The position numbers and the translations under genes were made by a program. 64,000 bases of DNA from Xaviernesmea oryzae (GTDB taxonomy: Bacteria > Pseudomonadota > Alphaproteobacteria > Rhizobiales > Rhizobiaceae): the NCBI RefSeq assembly GCF_900177415.1, contig NZ_FXAF01000008.1:62001-126000 (forward strand), read 5' to 3'. The notes beneath the pieces are model-generated. The model was not told the origin of the DNA. It did not search any database and saw nothing but the letters and a program-made list of their open reading frames with translations. Below, piece after piece: positions 26,754-35,672 of the stretch. Position 1 is the stretch's first letter, and every line of letters starts with the position of its first letter.

Positions 26754-27887
26754 TTAAGCCGCCTTCCGGGTGGGACTGGGCAGCGGCGAATAGGTGATTT
26801 CGGGATAGCCGAAGGCTGCGGGACCGACGACATCGAGCGCTTGTACCGTCCGCAGCAGCTCATGACAGGGGATGGCGACGACCGCGACGCGTTGGCCGTA
26901 GCGCAGCATTTCGGTGGTGATCGGGTATCCGGTGTCGACGTCGAGCAGCACGATGAGGTCCGGCACCGTCACCTCCACCATGCCGTTGCGGCGGAAGATC
27001 AGGAATTCGTTCTGGATCGCGACGTCGGCGGTCTCGCCGGCAAAGTCGTCGAAACCGGCAAGCGCCACGTCGCCCACCGCGAAACCGCCGCGCAGATGGC
27101 GCTTCAGGTCGGTTATCTTGCCGTTGAAGATGCGCCGGCCGCCTTCGAGGGCGCAGACCGCGGCGATCGGATCCTCCTGCGCCTTGCGGGCGCGGATCAC
27201 CGCCTCGCCCAGCGCGATCGCCTTCGTGTAGCTCTTCGGGATACCGTATTGATGCACGTAATGCGCCTGCATGGGTGCCGTCGCCAGCATCGCGCCGCCG
27301 CCCTGCGCCACGACGCAGGCGCGCGCCATCCGCTCATGCCAGACTTCGGAGACCGCGTGGCTGAAGATCACGGTATTGCCGTGCAGGTCGCACATCACCG
27401 AGGGCGTCGAGCTGTGGCCGTAGATCGAGAAGGTCGTCATCTGCATTTCGGGGAAGGCACGTCCCATGCCGTCGCAATCGAGCATCGGCAGCCCGCCGAG
27501 TGCCGCCGTCACCAGCGGGCTCATGGAATTCGAGCCTCCGATCTCCTCGCAGACGACCGCGTCGATCGGAGTGCGGATGAGTTCTTCCATGGCGCGAAGG
27601 CAGCGAACGCCTTCGCGTCCTTCGCGGATGCGCTCGACGCTGACCACCGGCGCGCCGATGCCGCCGATCGCCATGCAGAGCGCGTCCGGTTCGATCCGGT
27701 CGGTTGCCAGGATCTTCAATTCGTACCCGGCTTTCATCGCCTCGAGAGCCAGAAGCTTGCCCTGATAGGGATTGCCGCCGCCGCCGGTGCCGAGAATGCC
27801 AGCACCGATCTCCAGCGCATCCAGGTCCTCCCGCGTCAGCGTACGCAGGTCGGCCACGTCGTATTTCAGCTTGCGTGGCTCAGGCAT
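26754..27887 (-). CDS. DUF917 family protein (S-methyl-thiohydantoin desulfurase type), copy 1
   Basis: A 377-residue DUF917 protein with the same blocks as copy 2: 'AGILGTGGGGNPYQG', 'EEIGGSNSM', 'DGMGRAFPEMQMT' and 'TTEMLRYGQRV'. Two adjacent ATG codons (27890 and 27887) are possible; 27887 has the better 5-base spacing from GGAGG. It overlaps the end of the upstream HyuA gene by 8 bases, which suggests coupled translation and a functional HyuA-DUF917 unit. The function is unproven. Confidence 0.9.
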   Translation of the reverse strand: MPEPRKLKYDVADLRTLTREDLDALEIGAGILGTGGGGNPYQGKLLALEAMKAGYELKILATDRIEPDALCMAIGGIGAPVVSVERIREGREGVRCLRAMEELIRTPIDAVVCEEIGGSNSMSPLVTAALGGLPMLDCDGMGRAFPEMQMTTFSIYGHSSTPSVMCDLHGNTVIFSHAVSEVWHERMARACVVAQGGGAMLATAPMQAHYVHQYGIPKSYTKAIALGEAVIRARKAQEDPIAAVCALEGGRRIFNGKITDLKRHLRGGFAVGDVALAGFDDFAGETADVAIQNEFLIFRRNGMVEVTVPDLIVLLDVDTGYPITTEMLRYGQRVAVVAIPCHELLRTVQALDVVGPAAFGYPEITYSPLPSPTRKAA

Positions 27888-29436
27888 CATATCCTCCCAT
27901 TTCTCCGACTACTTTCACGTGAATGCGGGTGGCGTTGCCCGGCAGGTAGGCAAGCGGCATGTCCTCGCGTTCGATGACTTCAAGGGTTTCGGCCAGCGCG
28001 CCGGCAGCAATCGCCTTTTCGCGCGCCTCGGCCTCGGCTTCCGCCAGTGCGCTTTCGCGCGTACGGCCGTCCACCAGCGAAAAAACCCGGTCGGTCTCGC
28101 CGCTGATTTGCGCGATCGCTGCGCCCACGGCATTGGCGACGGCGAAGTTTTCCGGACGAACGACTTCGAGATCGCCGATGCGATCCGGCATCAGGATCGA
28201 GCCGCCGCCCACCGCGATCACCGGCACCGGCGTGGATGAGATGCGGCTGCGCTCGACGCAGGCCTCGAGCATTGCATTGATCTTGGCGACGGCGGTGTCG
28301 ACGAGCGTCCTGTCGAGCTTCTCGACCAGCCTTTTGTCGCCCACATCGGCCTTGCCGGAAGCGACGGCGATGTCGGTCGCGGTCAAGGTGTCGCCCCCAA
28401 AGCACAGGGCGTCCTGACGGACGCGGTAGCCGACCGATTTCGGACCTACTGTCAGGCCCTGCCCGCCGTTTACGACCAGCGAGCCGCCGCCCAGTCCGAT
28501 CGAGAACACGTCCGGCATGCGGAAATTGGTGCGGACGCCGCCGATATCGACTGTCGTCGAGGCCTGACGCGGGAAGCCGTGCGAAAGCGAGCCGACATCG
28601 GACGTGGTGCCGCCGACATCGACGACGACTGCGTCCTTCAGCCCCGTGAGGAATGCCGCGCCACGCATGGAATTCGTCGGCCCGGAGGCAAAGGTCAGCA
28701 CCGGGAAGGCGCGAACCACGTCGGCCGCCATCAGCGTCCCGTCGTTCTGCGTGATATAGAAGGGGCAACCTATTCCTGCGGTCTGAAGTGCCTTGCCGAA
28801 TGCGGCAACGGTGCGGTCGGCAAGCGACAGCAGACTTGCGTTCATGATCGCCGCGCTTTCGCGGGCGAGCAGGCCGTGGCGGCCGATATCCTTCGACATG
28901 ACCACCGGCAGGCCGGGGCAATGCTCCTGCAGGATCTGCCTGGCGCGCAGTTCCATGGCATCGTTGATGCCGCTGAAGACGCACGTGACGGCGGCCGCCT
29001 TAAGTCCCTTCGCCCGGATATCGCCGGCGATCCGGACAATGGCGTCTTCATCGAGCGGCGATATTTCGCGACCGTCGAATTCATAGCCGCCCTTGACCTG
29101 ATAGCCGTGGTTGCCGACGATTTCGCGCAGGTCGTCGGGCCAGTCCACCATGGGAGGCAGGCCGGCGCCCGAAGGCAGGCCGAGCCTGATCGCAGCCACC
29201 TCGTCCATATGGCGGCGCTCGATCACCGCATTGGTGAAATGCGTGGTCCCGATCATGACGGCGCCGATGCTCGCCCGGTCGATGCCGGAGACTTCGATCA
29301 CCTTCTCCAGCGCCTCGATGACGCCGGACGTCACGTCCTGCGTCGTGGAGGCCTTGACCCCCGCGAGAACGGTCTTTTCCTGCAACACGACGGCATCCGT
29401 ATTGGTGCCGCCGACGTCAATTCCAACGCGATACAC
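27880..29436 (-). CDS. Hydantoinase/oxoprolinase family protein, HyuA type (copy 1)
   Basis: A 518-residue HyuA-type protein with 'VGIDVGGTNTDAVVLQ' at the start, 'IGTTHFTNAV', 'FASGPTNSMRGAAFLTGL' and 'VVDVGGTTSDVGSL'. It is a close paralogue of the protein at 22441-23979. It starts with GTG at 29436, 7 bases after GAGGAG. It would be expected to use ATP to open a cyclic amide ring, but no HyuB subunit is present; the partner is DUF917 copy 1. The gene follows the fused ATPase gene by 17 bases. Confidence 0.92.
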   Translation of the reverse strand: MYRVGIDVGGTNTDAVVLQEKTVLAGVKASTTQDVTSGVIEALEKVIEVSGIDRASIGAVMIGTTHFTNAVIERRHMDEVAAIRLGLPSGAGLPPMVDWPDDLREIVGNHGYQVKGGYEFDGREISPLDEDAIVRIAGDIRAKGLKAAAVTCVFSGINDAMELRARQILQEHCPGLPVVMSKDIGRHGLLARESAAIMNASLLSLADRTVAAFGKALQTAGIGCPFYITQNDGTLMAADVVRAFPVLTFASGPTNSMRGAAFLTGLKDAVVVDVGGTTSDVGSLSHGFPRQASTTVDIGGVRTNFRMPDVFSIGLGGGSLVVNGGQGLTVGPKSVGYRVRQDALCFGGDTLTATDIAVASGKADVGDKRLVEKLDRTLVDTAVAKINAMLEACVERSRISSTPVPVIAVGGGSILMPDRIGDLEVVRPENFAVANAVGAAIAQISGETDRVFSLVDGRTRESALAEAEAEAREKAIAAGALAETLEVIEREDMPLAYLPGNATRIHVKVVGEMGGYDA

Positions 29437-29453
29437 GCCAGGCTCCTCTTCAA

Positions 29454-31100
29454 TCAGTCGGTGGTTTTCACGAGGAAGCGCATGCGTTCCTCGTCGGTCA
29501 CGGTCGGTTTCAGCCGCTCTTCCTCATCGGTGACGACCGGAATGGCGGCGATCAGCGCCCGCGTATAGGGATGTCGAGGCCCGGCGAAGACCTCGGGTGT
29601 TGGCCCCTCCTCCACGATCTCGCCGCGCAACATGATCGCGATCCGCGAACAGAAATTCCGCATCAGCGAAAGATCGTGCGAGATCATGAGATAGGTGAGG
29701 CCCAGCTCCTCGCGAAGCTGCATAAGCAGTTCGATGACGGTCTTCTGCACGGAAACGTCGAGTGCCGCGGTCGGCTCGTCGAGGATCAGGATCTTCGGCT
29801 CGGCCGCCAGGGCGCGTGCGATTGCGACGCGCTGCTTCTGGCCGCCCGAAAGCTCATGCGGATACTTTGCCAGATAGGACTGGGGCAGGCGCACCAGTTC
29901 CAGCAGCTCCCTCATGCGGGCGTCCCGGCGGGCGGCGTCCATGCCAATCGATTTCAGCGGCAGGGTCAGCGTCTGTTTCACCGTCCGTTTCGGATTCAAG
30001 GACGTGCCCGGGTTCTGGTAGACGATCTGGGTCAACCTCTTGCCGCGCCCGGGATCGGGTGCGTCGATGGCCAGTTTTCCCGACGTCGGGCGGGACAGTC
30101 CCATGATCATCCGCGCGACGGAGGTCTTTCCCGAACCCGACTCGCCCGCGAGGCCGAAAATCTCTCCGGCCTTCAGGGCAAGCGTCACGTCGCGCACGGC
30201 ATGATAACCGTTGCGCCTGCCGTAAATCTTGTTGAGCCTTTCGATCCTGACGATCGGCGGCTCGCCGCTCTGGGGCAGATCGGTGACCCTCGGGCCATAA
30301 AGCGGCGGCACCGCATCCAGCAGGGAACGCGTGTATTCCTCCGAAGGCCTGTGGAGGATATCGGTGCAGGGACCGGTCTCGACGATATCGCCGTGATGCA
30401 TGACGACGACGCGGTCGGCGACCTTCCGCACGACGCCCAGATTGTGGGTGATCATGAGAAGCGCCATGTCTTCCTCGGCAACCAGGTGGTTGATGAGGTT
30501 GAGGATCTCATCCTGCGTCGTCACGTCCAGGGCCGTGCCCGGCTCGTCGGCGATCAGCAATCTGGGTTGATGCAGAAGGGCAAGCCCGATCAGCACGCGC
30601 TGGCGCATACCGCCCGAAAGCTCGGAAGGATAGGCGTTCATCACCCGTTCTGTATCGGCCAGCTGCACCCGCCGGAGCACCGCCGCGATGCGCGCATTCC
30701 GATCGGCCTTCGAGGAAACTTTTCCATCGCGCCGGTCGGCAAAACGCATGACGTCGTCGAGATGCGTCCCGATCTTGAAGACCGGATTGAAGGACGAAAG
30801 CGGGTCCTGCATGATCAGCGAGAAGGCCGTCCCCTTGAGCGCCTCGCGCTCGCCGCGCGCCATCGTCAGAACGTCTCGCCCGCCGATCGCGATGGAGCCG
30901 GACGTTATGCGGCCATTCTTCGGCAGCGTCCCGATGATCGCCTTTGCCGTGACCGATTTTCCCGATCCGGTTTCACCGATGAGAGCGACGCGCTCGCCGG
31001 CCGCGACCGTGAAGCTCACATCGCGCAGGACCTGCCTGGTGCGGCCATAGGCGGTGAATGTGACGTTGAGGTTTTCGACCCTGAGAAGCGGTTCCGCCAT
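29454..31100 (-). CDS. Fused double ATP-binding protein of peptide ABC transporter (DppD-DppF type)
   Basis: A 548-residue protein with two ABC ATPase domains. Domain 1 has Walker A 'GETGSGKSV' and signature 'LSGGMRQRV'; domain 2 has Walker A 'GESGSGKTS' and signature 'LSGGQKQRV', each with a Walker B Asp-Glu-Pro. Oligopeptide-type extensions follow each domain ('PSEEYTRSLLDAVP', 'PRHPYTRALIAAIP'). It energises the permeases encoded upstream, 3 bases away. This is a separate system from the fused ATPase at 15983-17665. Confidence 0.95.
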   Translation of the reverse strand: MAEPLLRVENLNVTFTAYGRTRQVLRDVSFTVAAGERVALIGETGSGKSVTAKAIIGTLPKNGRITSGSIAIGGRDVLTMARGEREALKGTAFSLIMQDPLSSFNPVFKIGTHLDDVMRFADRRDGKVSSKADRNARIAAVLRRVQLADTERVMNAYPSELSGGMRQRVLIGLALLHQPRLLIADEPGTALDVTTQDEILNLINHLVAEEDMALLMITHNLGVVRKVADRVVVMHHGDIVETGPCTDILHRPSEEYTRSLLDAVPPLYGPRVTDLPQSGEPPIVRIERLNKIYGRRNGYHAVRDVTLALKAGEIFGLAGESGSGKTSVARMIMGLSRPTSGKLAIDAPDPGRGKRLTQIVYQNPGTSLNPKRTVKQTLTLPLKSIGMDAARRDARMRELLELVRLPQSYLAKYPHELSGGQKQRVAIARALAAEPKILILDEPTAALDVSVQKTVIELLMQLREELGLTYLMISHDLSLMRNFCSRIAIMLRGEIVEEGPTPEVFAGPRHPYTRALIAAIPVVTDEEERLKPTVTDEERMRFLVKTTD

Positions 31101-31103
31101 CGC

Positions 31104-31985
31104 TCAGCTCTCCACGTCGAACATGTCGCGCAGGCCGTCGCCCAGCAGGTTGAAGCCCAGCGTGACGTAAAGAACCGCAGCCCCCGGGCAGAGCACCTCC
31201 CACCAGAAATCCGGCATGAACTGCCGCCCGTCGGCGACCATCGAGCCGAGATCGGGAGTCGGCGGCTTGACGCCGAAGCCGAGGAAGCTCAGCGTCGCGC
31301 CGAACAATATGACGAAGGCTGCATCGAGCGTCGTCTTGACGGAGATGACGGAAACGCAGTTCGGCAATATTTCCCGGAAGAGGATGTGCAGCGGTCCTGC
31401 GCCGGCAAGACGGGCAGCCTCGATATAGTCTTCCGAGGCGATGGACTTCGAGACCGAATAGATCAGCCGCGCATGCCAGGTCCACCACAGCAGCGTAATG
31501 GCAATCATCGCGTTCATCAGCGTCGGTTCGAGCAGGTTCGAAACCGCGAGCGCCATGACCAGCGGCGGCATGGCCAGCATCACGTTCGTCAATCCGCTGA
31601 CGATCCTTTCGACCCAACCGCCAAAATAACCGGCGATCAGGCCGAGAACCGTCCCGACCGGCACCGAAATGCCGAGAACGCCGATCACCAGAAGAAGCGA
31701 GACGCGAAGGCCGAATATGGTTCGCGAAAAGATGTCGCGGCCCGCCTTGTCCGTGCCGAACCAGTGGGCAAGGTCCGGCGGCAGGTGCCGGGCGCGAAAA
31801 TCGACGACGGCTCCGACGTGCTTCGGATAGGGCGTCAGCCATGGCGCGAACACCGCCAGGATGACGACAGACAGAAGAATGAGGGAGCCTGCCACCGCCG
31901 CGGGATTGCGGCTGAAGCGGTACCACATCATGTAACCGGTGCTCAGCCCCCGGTCGCTTGAATCGAGCATCTTCATATCGGCCAT
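31104..31985 (-). CDS. Peptide ABC transporter permease, DppC type
   Basis: A 293-residue permease with an N-terminal span, 'HWFGTDKAGRDIFSR' (DppC family block), and the EAA loop 'DYIEAARLAGAGPLHILFRE'. Its start base is shared with the last base of the upstream permease stop (1-base overlap), so translation is likely coupled. It is the second gene of the leftward operon. Confidence 0.94.
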   Translation of the reverse strand: MADMKMLDSSDRGLSTGYMMWYRFSRNPAAVAGSLILLSVVILAVFAPWLTPYPKHVGAVVDFRARHLPPDLAHWFGTDKAGRDIFSRTIFGLRVSLLLVIGVLGISVPVGTVLGLIAGYFGGWVERIVSGLTNVMLAMPPLVMALAVSNLLEPTLMNAMIAITLLWWTWHARLIYSVSKSIASEDYIEAARLAGAGPLHILFREILPNCVSVISVKTTLDAAFVILFGATLSFLGFGVKPPTPDLGSMVADGRQFMPDFWWEVLCPGAAVLYVTLGFNLLGDGLRDMFDVES

Positions 31986-33013
31986 CAGCGAGCTTCCTTG
32001 CGGCGCAGGCGCGGGTCGATGATCGAGATCAGGACATCAACGATCAGGTTCGCGACAATGAAGAACAGACCGGCCACCAGCACGACGGCGGTCACGGCGT
32101 TCAGATCTTTCTGAAGAATCGCCTGCAGCCCGTAGGAGGCGAAGCCGCCCCACGCAAACACCATTTCGATCACGAAGGCATTGCCGATCAGCGATGCGAA
32201 CTCCAGACCCATAATGGTGAGGGGCGCGATCGAGGAGAGCTTCAGGAGATAGCGGAAAATGATGACGCGCTCTGGGACGCCGAAACTCTGCAGGGTCAAC
32301 ACGTGATCCTTGCGCTGGTTCTCGATCATCGAGGAACGCGTGATGCGCGTGATCTGTCCGATACCCGCCATCGACAGGGCAAAGGCCGGAAGCGCCAGAT
32401 GCTGCAAGGCGTTCAGGGCGACATCGAAACGTCCCGCCAGCAGGCCGTCGAGAATGAGGAACCCGGTGGGGCCGCCCGGCCAGCCCAGCGAATGGTCGAT
32501 GCGGCCGATGATCGGCCAACCCGGCAGACCGCGCGCCGCCAGCAATTGCAGCGTGATCGCGAAAAGGAAGCTCGGGATGGTCACCCCCGTCAGCGAGAGA
32601 ATCCGTCCGATATGGTCGAGGGCACGATCACGGTAGTGCGCAGTTATCACTCCGACTGGAATTGCGACCAGGAACATGAAGATGACCGAAACCAGCACCA
32701 GTTCCACAGTGGCCGGAGCCGTCTGCTTGAGATCGGCCGTCACGGGCCGCTGCGAGACCAGCGACATTCCGAGATCGCCGTGGAGCGCCTTGCCGACATA
32801 GTCGAGGTACTGGACAGCCAGCGGCTGATCGAGCCCCATCTGCAGCCTCAGCGCGTCCACCTGTTCCTGCGTCGCGGCCGGACCGAGCGCCATGCGCGCC
32901 GGATCCCCGGGCACGACACGGGCCAGCACGAAAATCATGACGGACAGGGCGATCATGACCAGCACGAAAGTGCCGAGCCTCGTCAGGATCGCGACCAACG
33001 GGTGTTGCTGCAT
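31985..33013 (-). CDS. Peptide ABC transporter permease, DppB type
   Basis: A 342-residue DppB-type permease: 'VLARVVPGDPARMALG' near the N-terminus, 'MGLDQPLAVQYLDYV' and 'GDLGMSL', then membrane spans. The ATG at 33013 ('MQQHPLVAILTRLG') is chosen as the start of family homology; AAAGGA lies 12 bases upstream. A longer frame extends into the divergent regulator gene and is unlikely. It is the first gene of the ten-gene operon that faces the LuxR regulator. Confidence 0.92.
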   Translation of the reverse strand: MQQHPLVAILTRLGTFVLVMIALSVMIFVLARVVPGDPARMALGPAATQEQVDALRLQMGLDQPLAVQYLDYVGKALHGDLGMSLVSQRPVTADLKQTAPATVELVLVSVIFMFLVAIPVGVITAHYRDRALDHIGRILSLTGVTIPSFLFAITLQLLAARGLPGWPIIGRIDHSLGWPGGPTGFLILDGLLAGRFDVALNALQHLALPAFALSMAGIGQITRITRSSMIENQRKDHVLTLQSFGVPERVIIFRYLLKLSSIAPLTIMGLEFASLIGNAFVIEMVFAWGGFASYGLQAILQKDLNAVTAVVLVAGLFFIVANLIVDVLISIIDPRLRRKEAR

Positions 33014-33088
33014 TGGCGGGCATTTCCTTTGCATCAGCGGTGGATGCCAACCATCTGCGCCCGCGGCCCCGCCGGCAACCGGGCAAAA

Positions 33089-33120
33089 GTATAGTTTTTG
33101 ACAAATATGGTATAGGTTTT
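33089..33120. promoter_or_regulatory. Divergent promoter region with 21-bp-spaced direct repeats
   Basis: The 134-base gap between the permease and LuxR genes is AT-rich around 33085-33126. GTATAG occurs at 33089-33094 and again at 33110-33115, each followed by a T run, so the repeats are two helical turns apart. A perfect -35-like TTGACA (33098-33103) on the plus strand lies between them, and TATACT on the minus strand (33088-33093) could be a -10. Direct repeats are the usual site form for MalT-like regulators, so this may be the operator of the neighbouring regulator. Confidence 0.45.
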
Positions 33121-33147
33121 CATTTAGCGCTGCCTTATCCAGAAGGC

Positions 33148-35502
33148 ATGAGAACATACCTGCCCCGCACCATTCTTCGTCGGCGGATTGCGGCCGAAAC
33201 CGCAGGCGTGGTCTTTCTCCGCGCTCCGGGCGGCGCAGGAAAAACGGCCATTCTCTCCATGCTCGGCGAAGACCTGGGCGTGCCGGTATGCACCTCGCTT
33301 CAGCCGCGCATGGACGACATCCGGAACGGGCGGCTTCTGTGGGACGTGCCCGTATCGACGAGGTCGGCACGCCTGTCTCCCCAGCTTCTGGAGGCCGCCA
33401 CATCCGTGTTGATCGCTTGCCGTCCGGACCAGCGTATCAGCGGCCTCGCCCGGCAAATTCTCCACAAAGGCGCCGCGACCTTCGGAGCGGAAGAGCTGAG
33501 CTTCACGGAACCCGAGCTCGCGGACCTTCCCGCGAAACAGACGCAACGGCTGTTGCACGGGTTCGCGGGCTGGCCGGCTTTTTTGCCGCTGGCCGCGTCG
33601 CCCGACGACAGAACCTGCATCGACTATCTGCGCGAGACATTCCTCACTCACCTCACCCCGGCAGAAACGACAGGGCTGTCGATCTGGCTCGAAGATCCGT
33701 CCCCATCTCCCGGCGCGAAGTGGAGCACCCACCTGCCGCCGTTTCTGACGCGGGCACCCGAGCGGCATGAGGATCTGCTTCGCCTTCTCAAGACTGCGGT
33801 TGCCGAACGGCTTGCCGCGTTCGAGGGCGACGAGACGATATACGAGATGGCGTCGGCGCTGGCCCAGGCGGGGCGATCCCTCGAAGCGATGAGCCTGTTG
33901 CTCGACAGGGGGCGTGAATTCCAGGCGGCCCAGATCCTCGAACGGGCCCACGGACGAGAGCTGATCTATCGAAGCAGCCTGAAGGCGTTTCAGGACATCG
34001 TCCTGCGTTTCTCACCGGAGATGCTGGCCGCGAACGAGACGGTACTTCTGGCGGTGGCACGCACGCTTCTGAAGCAGGGCGAGCTGCAACGCGTGCGCCA
34101 TCTTGTCGGGCGCCATCTCGGATCGGACTACCTGGATCCGCTCAAGGTGCTGGCGCGCCGGTCGCGCTTTTCCTTCGCCGCCCGGTCTTTCAGGCTTAAC
34201 CTGATGATCTCGGAAGACCTCACACCGAGCGATTCGATGATCGCCAGCCTGGGCGAGTTCATGGCCGACTATCCGACAGGCGACTACGGCAAATGGGCCG
34301 GCTACTACAATGCCGTCCTCGAGTTCGAGATAAGGCGCCGCAACTTCCGCGAGGCGGAGGCCGCGGCGGCCCGTGCGCTGATATACCTCGGCCGGATGGG
34401 CGGCCAGCCATTGCTGGAGTTCTTCATCCACCTGCATCAAATCGTATTGCGGTTGATGAGCGGCGATGCCCTGCTTGCGCGCCATGCGGCAGGCGAGGCG
34501 CGAAACAAGCTTGAAAAAGTCCCTCACGAAGCGGAGCAAGAGTTTCGCATGCTCCGCCTGGCCGAGGCGAGCATCGCTTACGAAACAGGCCGCCCCCGGC
34601 AACTGCTCGATTTCGTCCAGAACGAATTCGACCGGTTCGCTGCCGCTGAAATATGGCCGAGCCTCATGCAGTTCGCCTTGCACTACGCATCGCAGGTGCT
34701 GGCCGATCATTTCCCGATGGCGATCCGGCCTGGCTTCCTGGACGGTCTCTGGATCCATCTGTCGGAAGGCCTGCAATTCCACGCGATGATGGAAATCCGC
34801 ACAGCGATCGCCTACCAGAATGTCAACCGCTGGGAAGAAGCGGCCGCCATTCTATCCGCGATCCGCATGCCCATGGGGCGCAACGGCGTCGAGAGCGCGA
34901 TAGAGGAGCTGACCCGGCTTGCTCGCCGCGACGAGATTGCCTATGCCATGGCCTGGATGCGCGAGGCTGTCCATCAATGGACGCCTCGCTCATATCTCCC
35001 CCGCCAGCTCGAAGCCCTTATCGCAAATCCCAAGGTCACCAACCGGGAACGGGTGGCCCTCCAGGTGTGGCAGAGCTATGCCGCCTATCAGCGGGGCGAC
35101 AATGCCGCAGCCCGAAGCAGCCTTCTTTCCGCGCTCGAAGCGGTGACGCGGCTTGGCTGCAAGGGCGTGCTGTCGGAGGAGCGGATATTTCTTTCGCCCC
35201 TTCTCAGGAACAGGCGGATCCGCAGCTTCCTCGAAACCTCCCACGATGTGCGTACCGCGCTTTCGATTTTCGCGGCATCGATCAACTCGCCACAGGCGCG
35301 TGCCCTGCAAGGCGGCTTGTCGCAGCGGGAGATCCAGATGCTCGAGCTGCTTGCCGCCGGAATGTCGAACAAACGCATCGCCCATACGCTCAGCATCTCC
35401 GAGCCGACGGTAAAATTCCATTTGGGCAATCTTTTCAGGAAACTCGGGTGCAGCCGCCGCGCCGAAGCACTTCGGGCGGCCAAGGCTCTTGGCTGGCTTT
35501 GA
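33148..35502 (+). CDS. MalT-like LuxR family transcriptional regulator (LAL type)
   Basis: A 784-residue regulator built like MalT: an N-terminal segment 'YLPRTILRRRIAAET' with a P-loop 'RAPGGAGKTA' (about residue 25), a long helical repeat region and a C-terminal LuxR helix-turn-helix 'LSQREIQMLELLAAGMSNKR' followed by 'TVKFHLGNLFRKL'. MalT relatives are ATP-dependent activators switched on by a small ligand. It is divergent from the peptide/HyuA operon and is its likely regulator. The ATG at 33148 has AGAAGG very close (one base), so the start is not certain; a longer frame to 33013 would overlap the opposite gene. Confidence 0.88.
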   Translation: MRTYLPRTILRRRIAAETAGVVFLRAPGGAGKTAILSMLGEDLGVPVCTSLQPRMDDIRNGRLLWDVPVSTRSARLSPQLLEAATSVLIACRPDQRISGLARQILHKGAATFGAEELSFTEPELADLPAKQTQRLLHGFAGWPAFLPLAASPDDRTCIDYLRETFLTHLTPAETTGLSIWLEDPSPSPGAKWSTHLPPFLTRAPERHEDLLRLLKTAVAERLAAFEGDETIYEMASALAQAGRSLEAMSLLLDRGREFQAAQILERAHGRELIYRSSLKAFQDIVLRFSPEMLAANETVLLAVARTLLKQGELQRVRHLVGRHLGSDYLDPLKVLARRSRFSFAARSFRLNLMISEDLTPSDSMIASLGEFMADYPTGDYGKWAGYYNAVLEFEIRRRNFREAEAAAARALIYLGRMGGQPLLEFFIHLHQIVLRLMSGDALLARHAAGEARNKLEKVPHEAEQEFRMLRLAEASIAYETGRPRQLLDFVQNEFDRFAAAEIWPSLMQFALHYASQVLADHFPMAIRPGFLDGLWIHLSEGLQFHAMMEIRTAIAYQNVNRWEEAAAILSAIRMPMGRNGVESAIEELTRLARRDEIAYAMAWMREAVHQWTPRSYLPRQLEALIANPKVTNRERVALQVWQSYAAYQRGDNAAARSSLLSALEAVTRLGCKGVLSEERIFLSPLLRNRRIRSFLETSHDVRTALSIFAASINSPQARALQGGLSQREIQMLELLAAGMSNKRIAHTLSISEPTVKFHLGNLFRKLGCSRRAEALRAAKALGWL

Positions 35503-35672
35503 CGCAGGCGGCCCATAAGAGCTTCTTCAAGCCGGACCCGTTCAGCAGGCCTGCCGCCGTCCGGCGCGATGCGTAACACTGTCGGCATGCAGTAGCCGGA
35601 AGAAGGACGTGTGCGGACGGGCCGCAGAATTGGAGCATGGCAGCTGCTCGCACAGCACATGTAGAACATATG

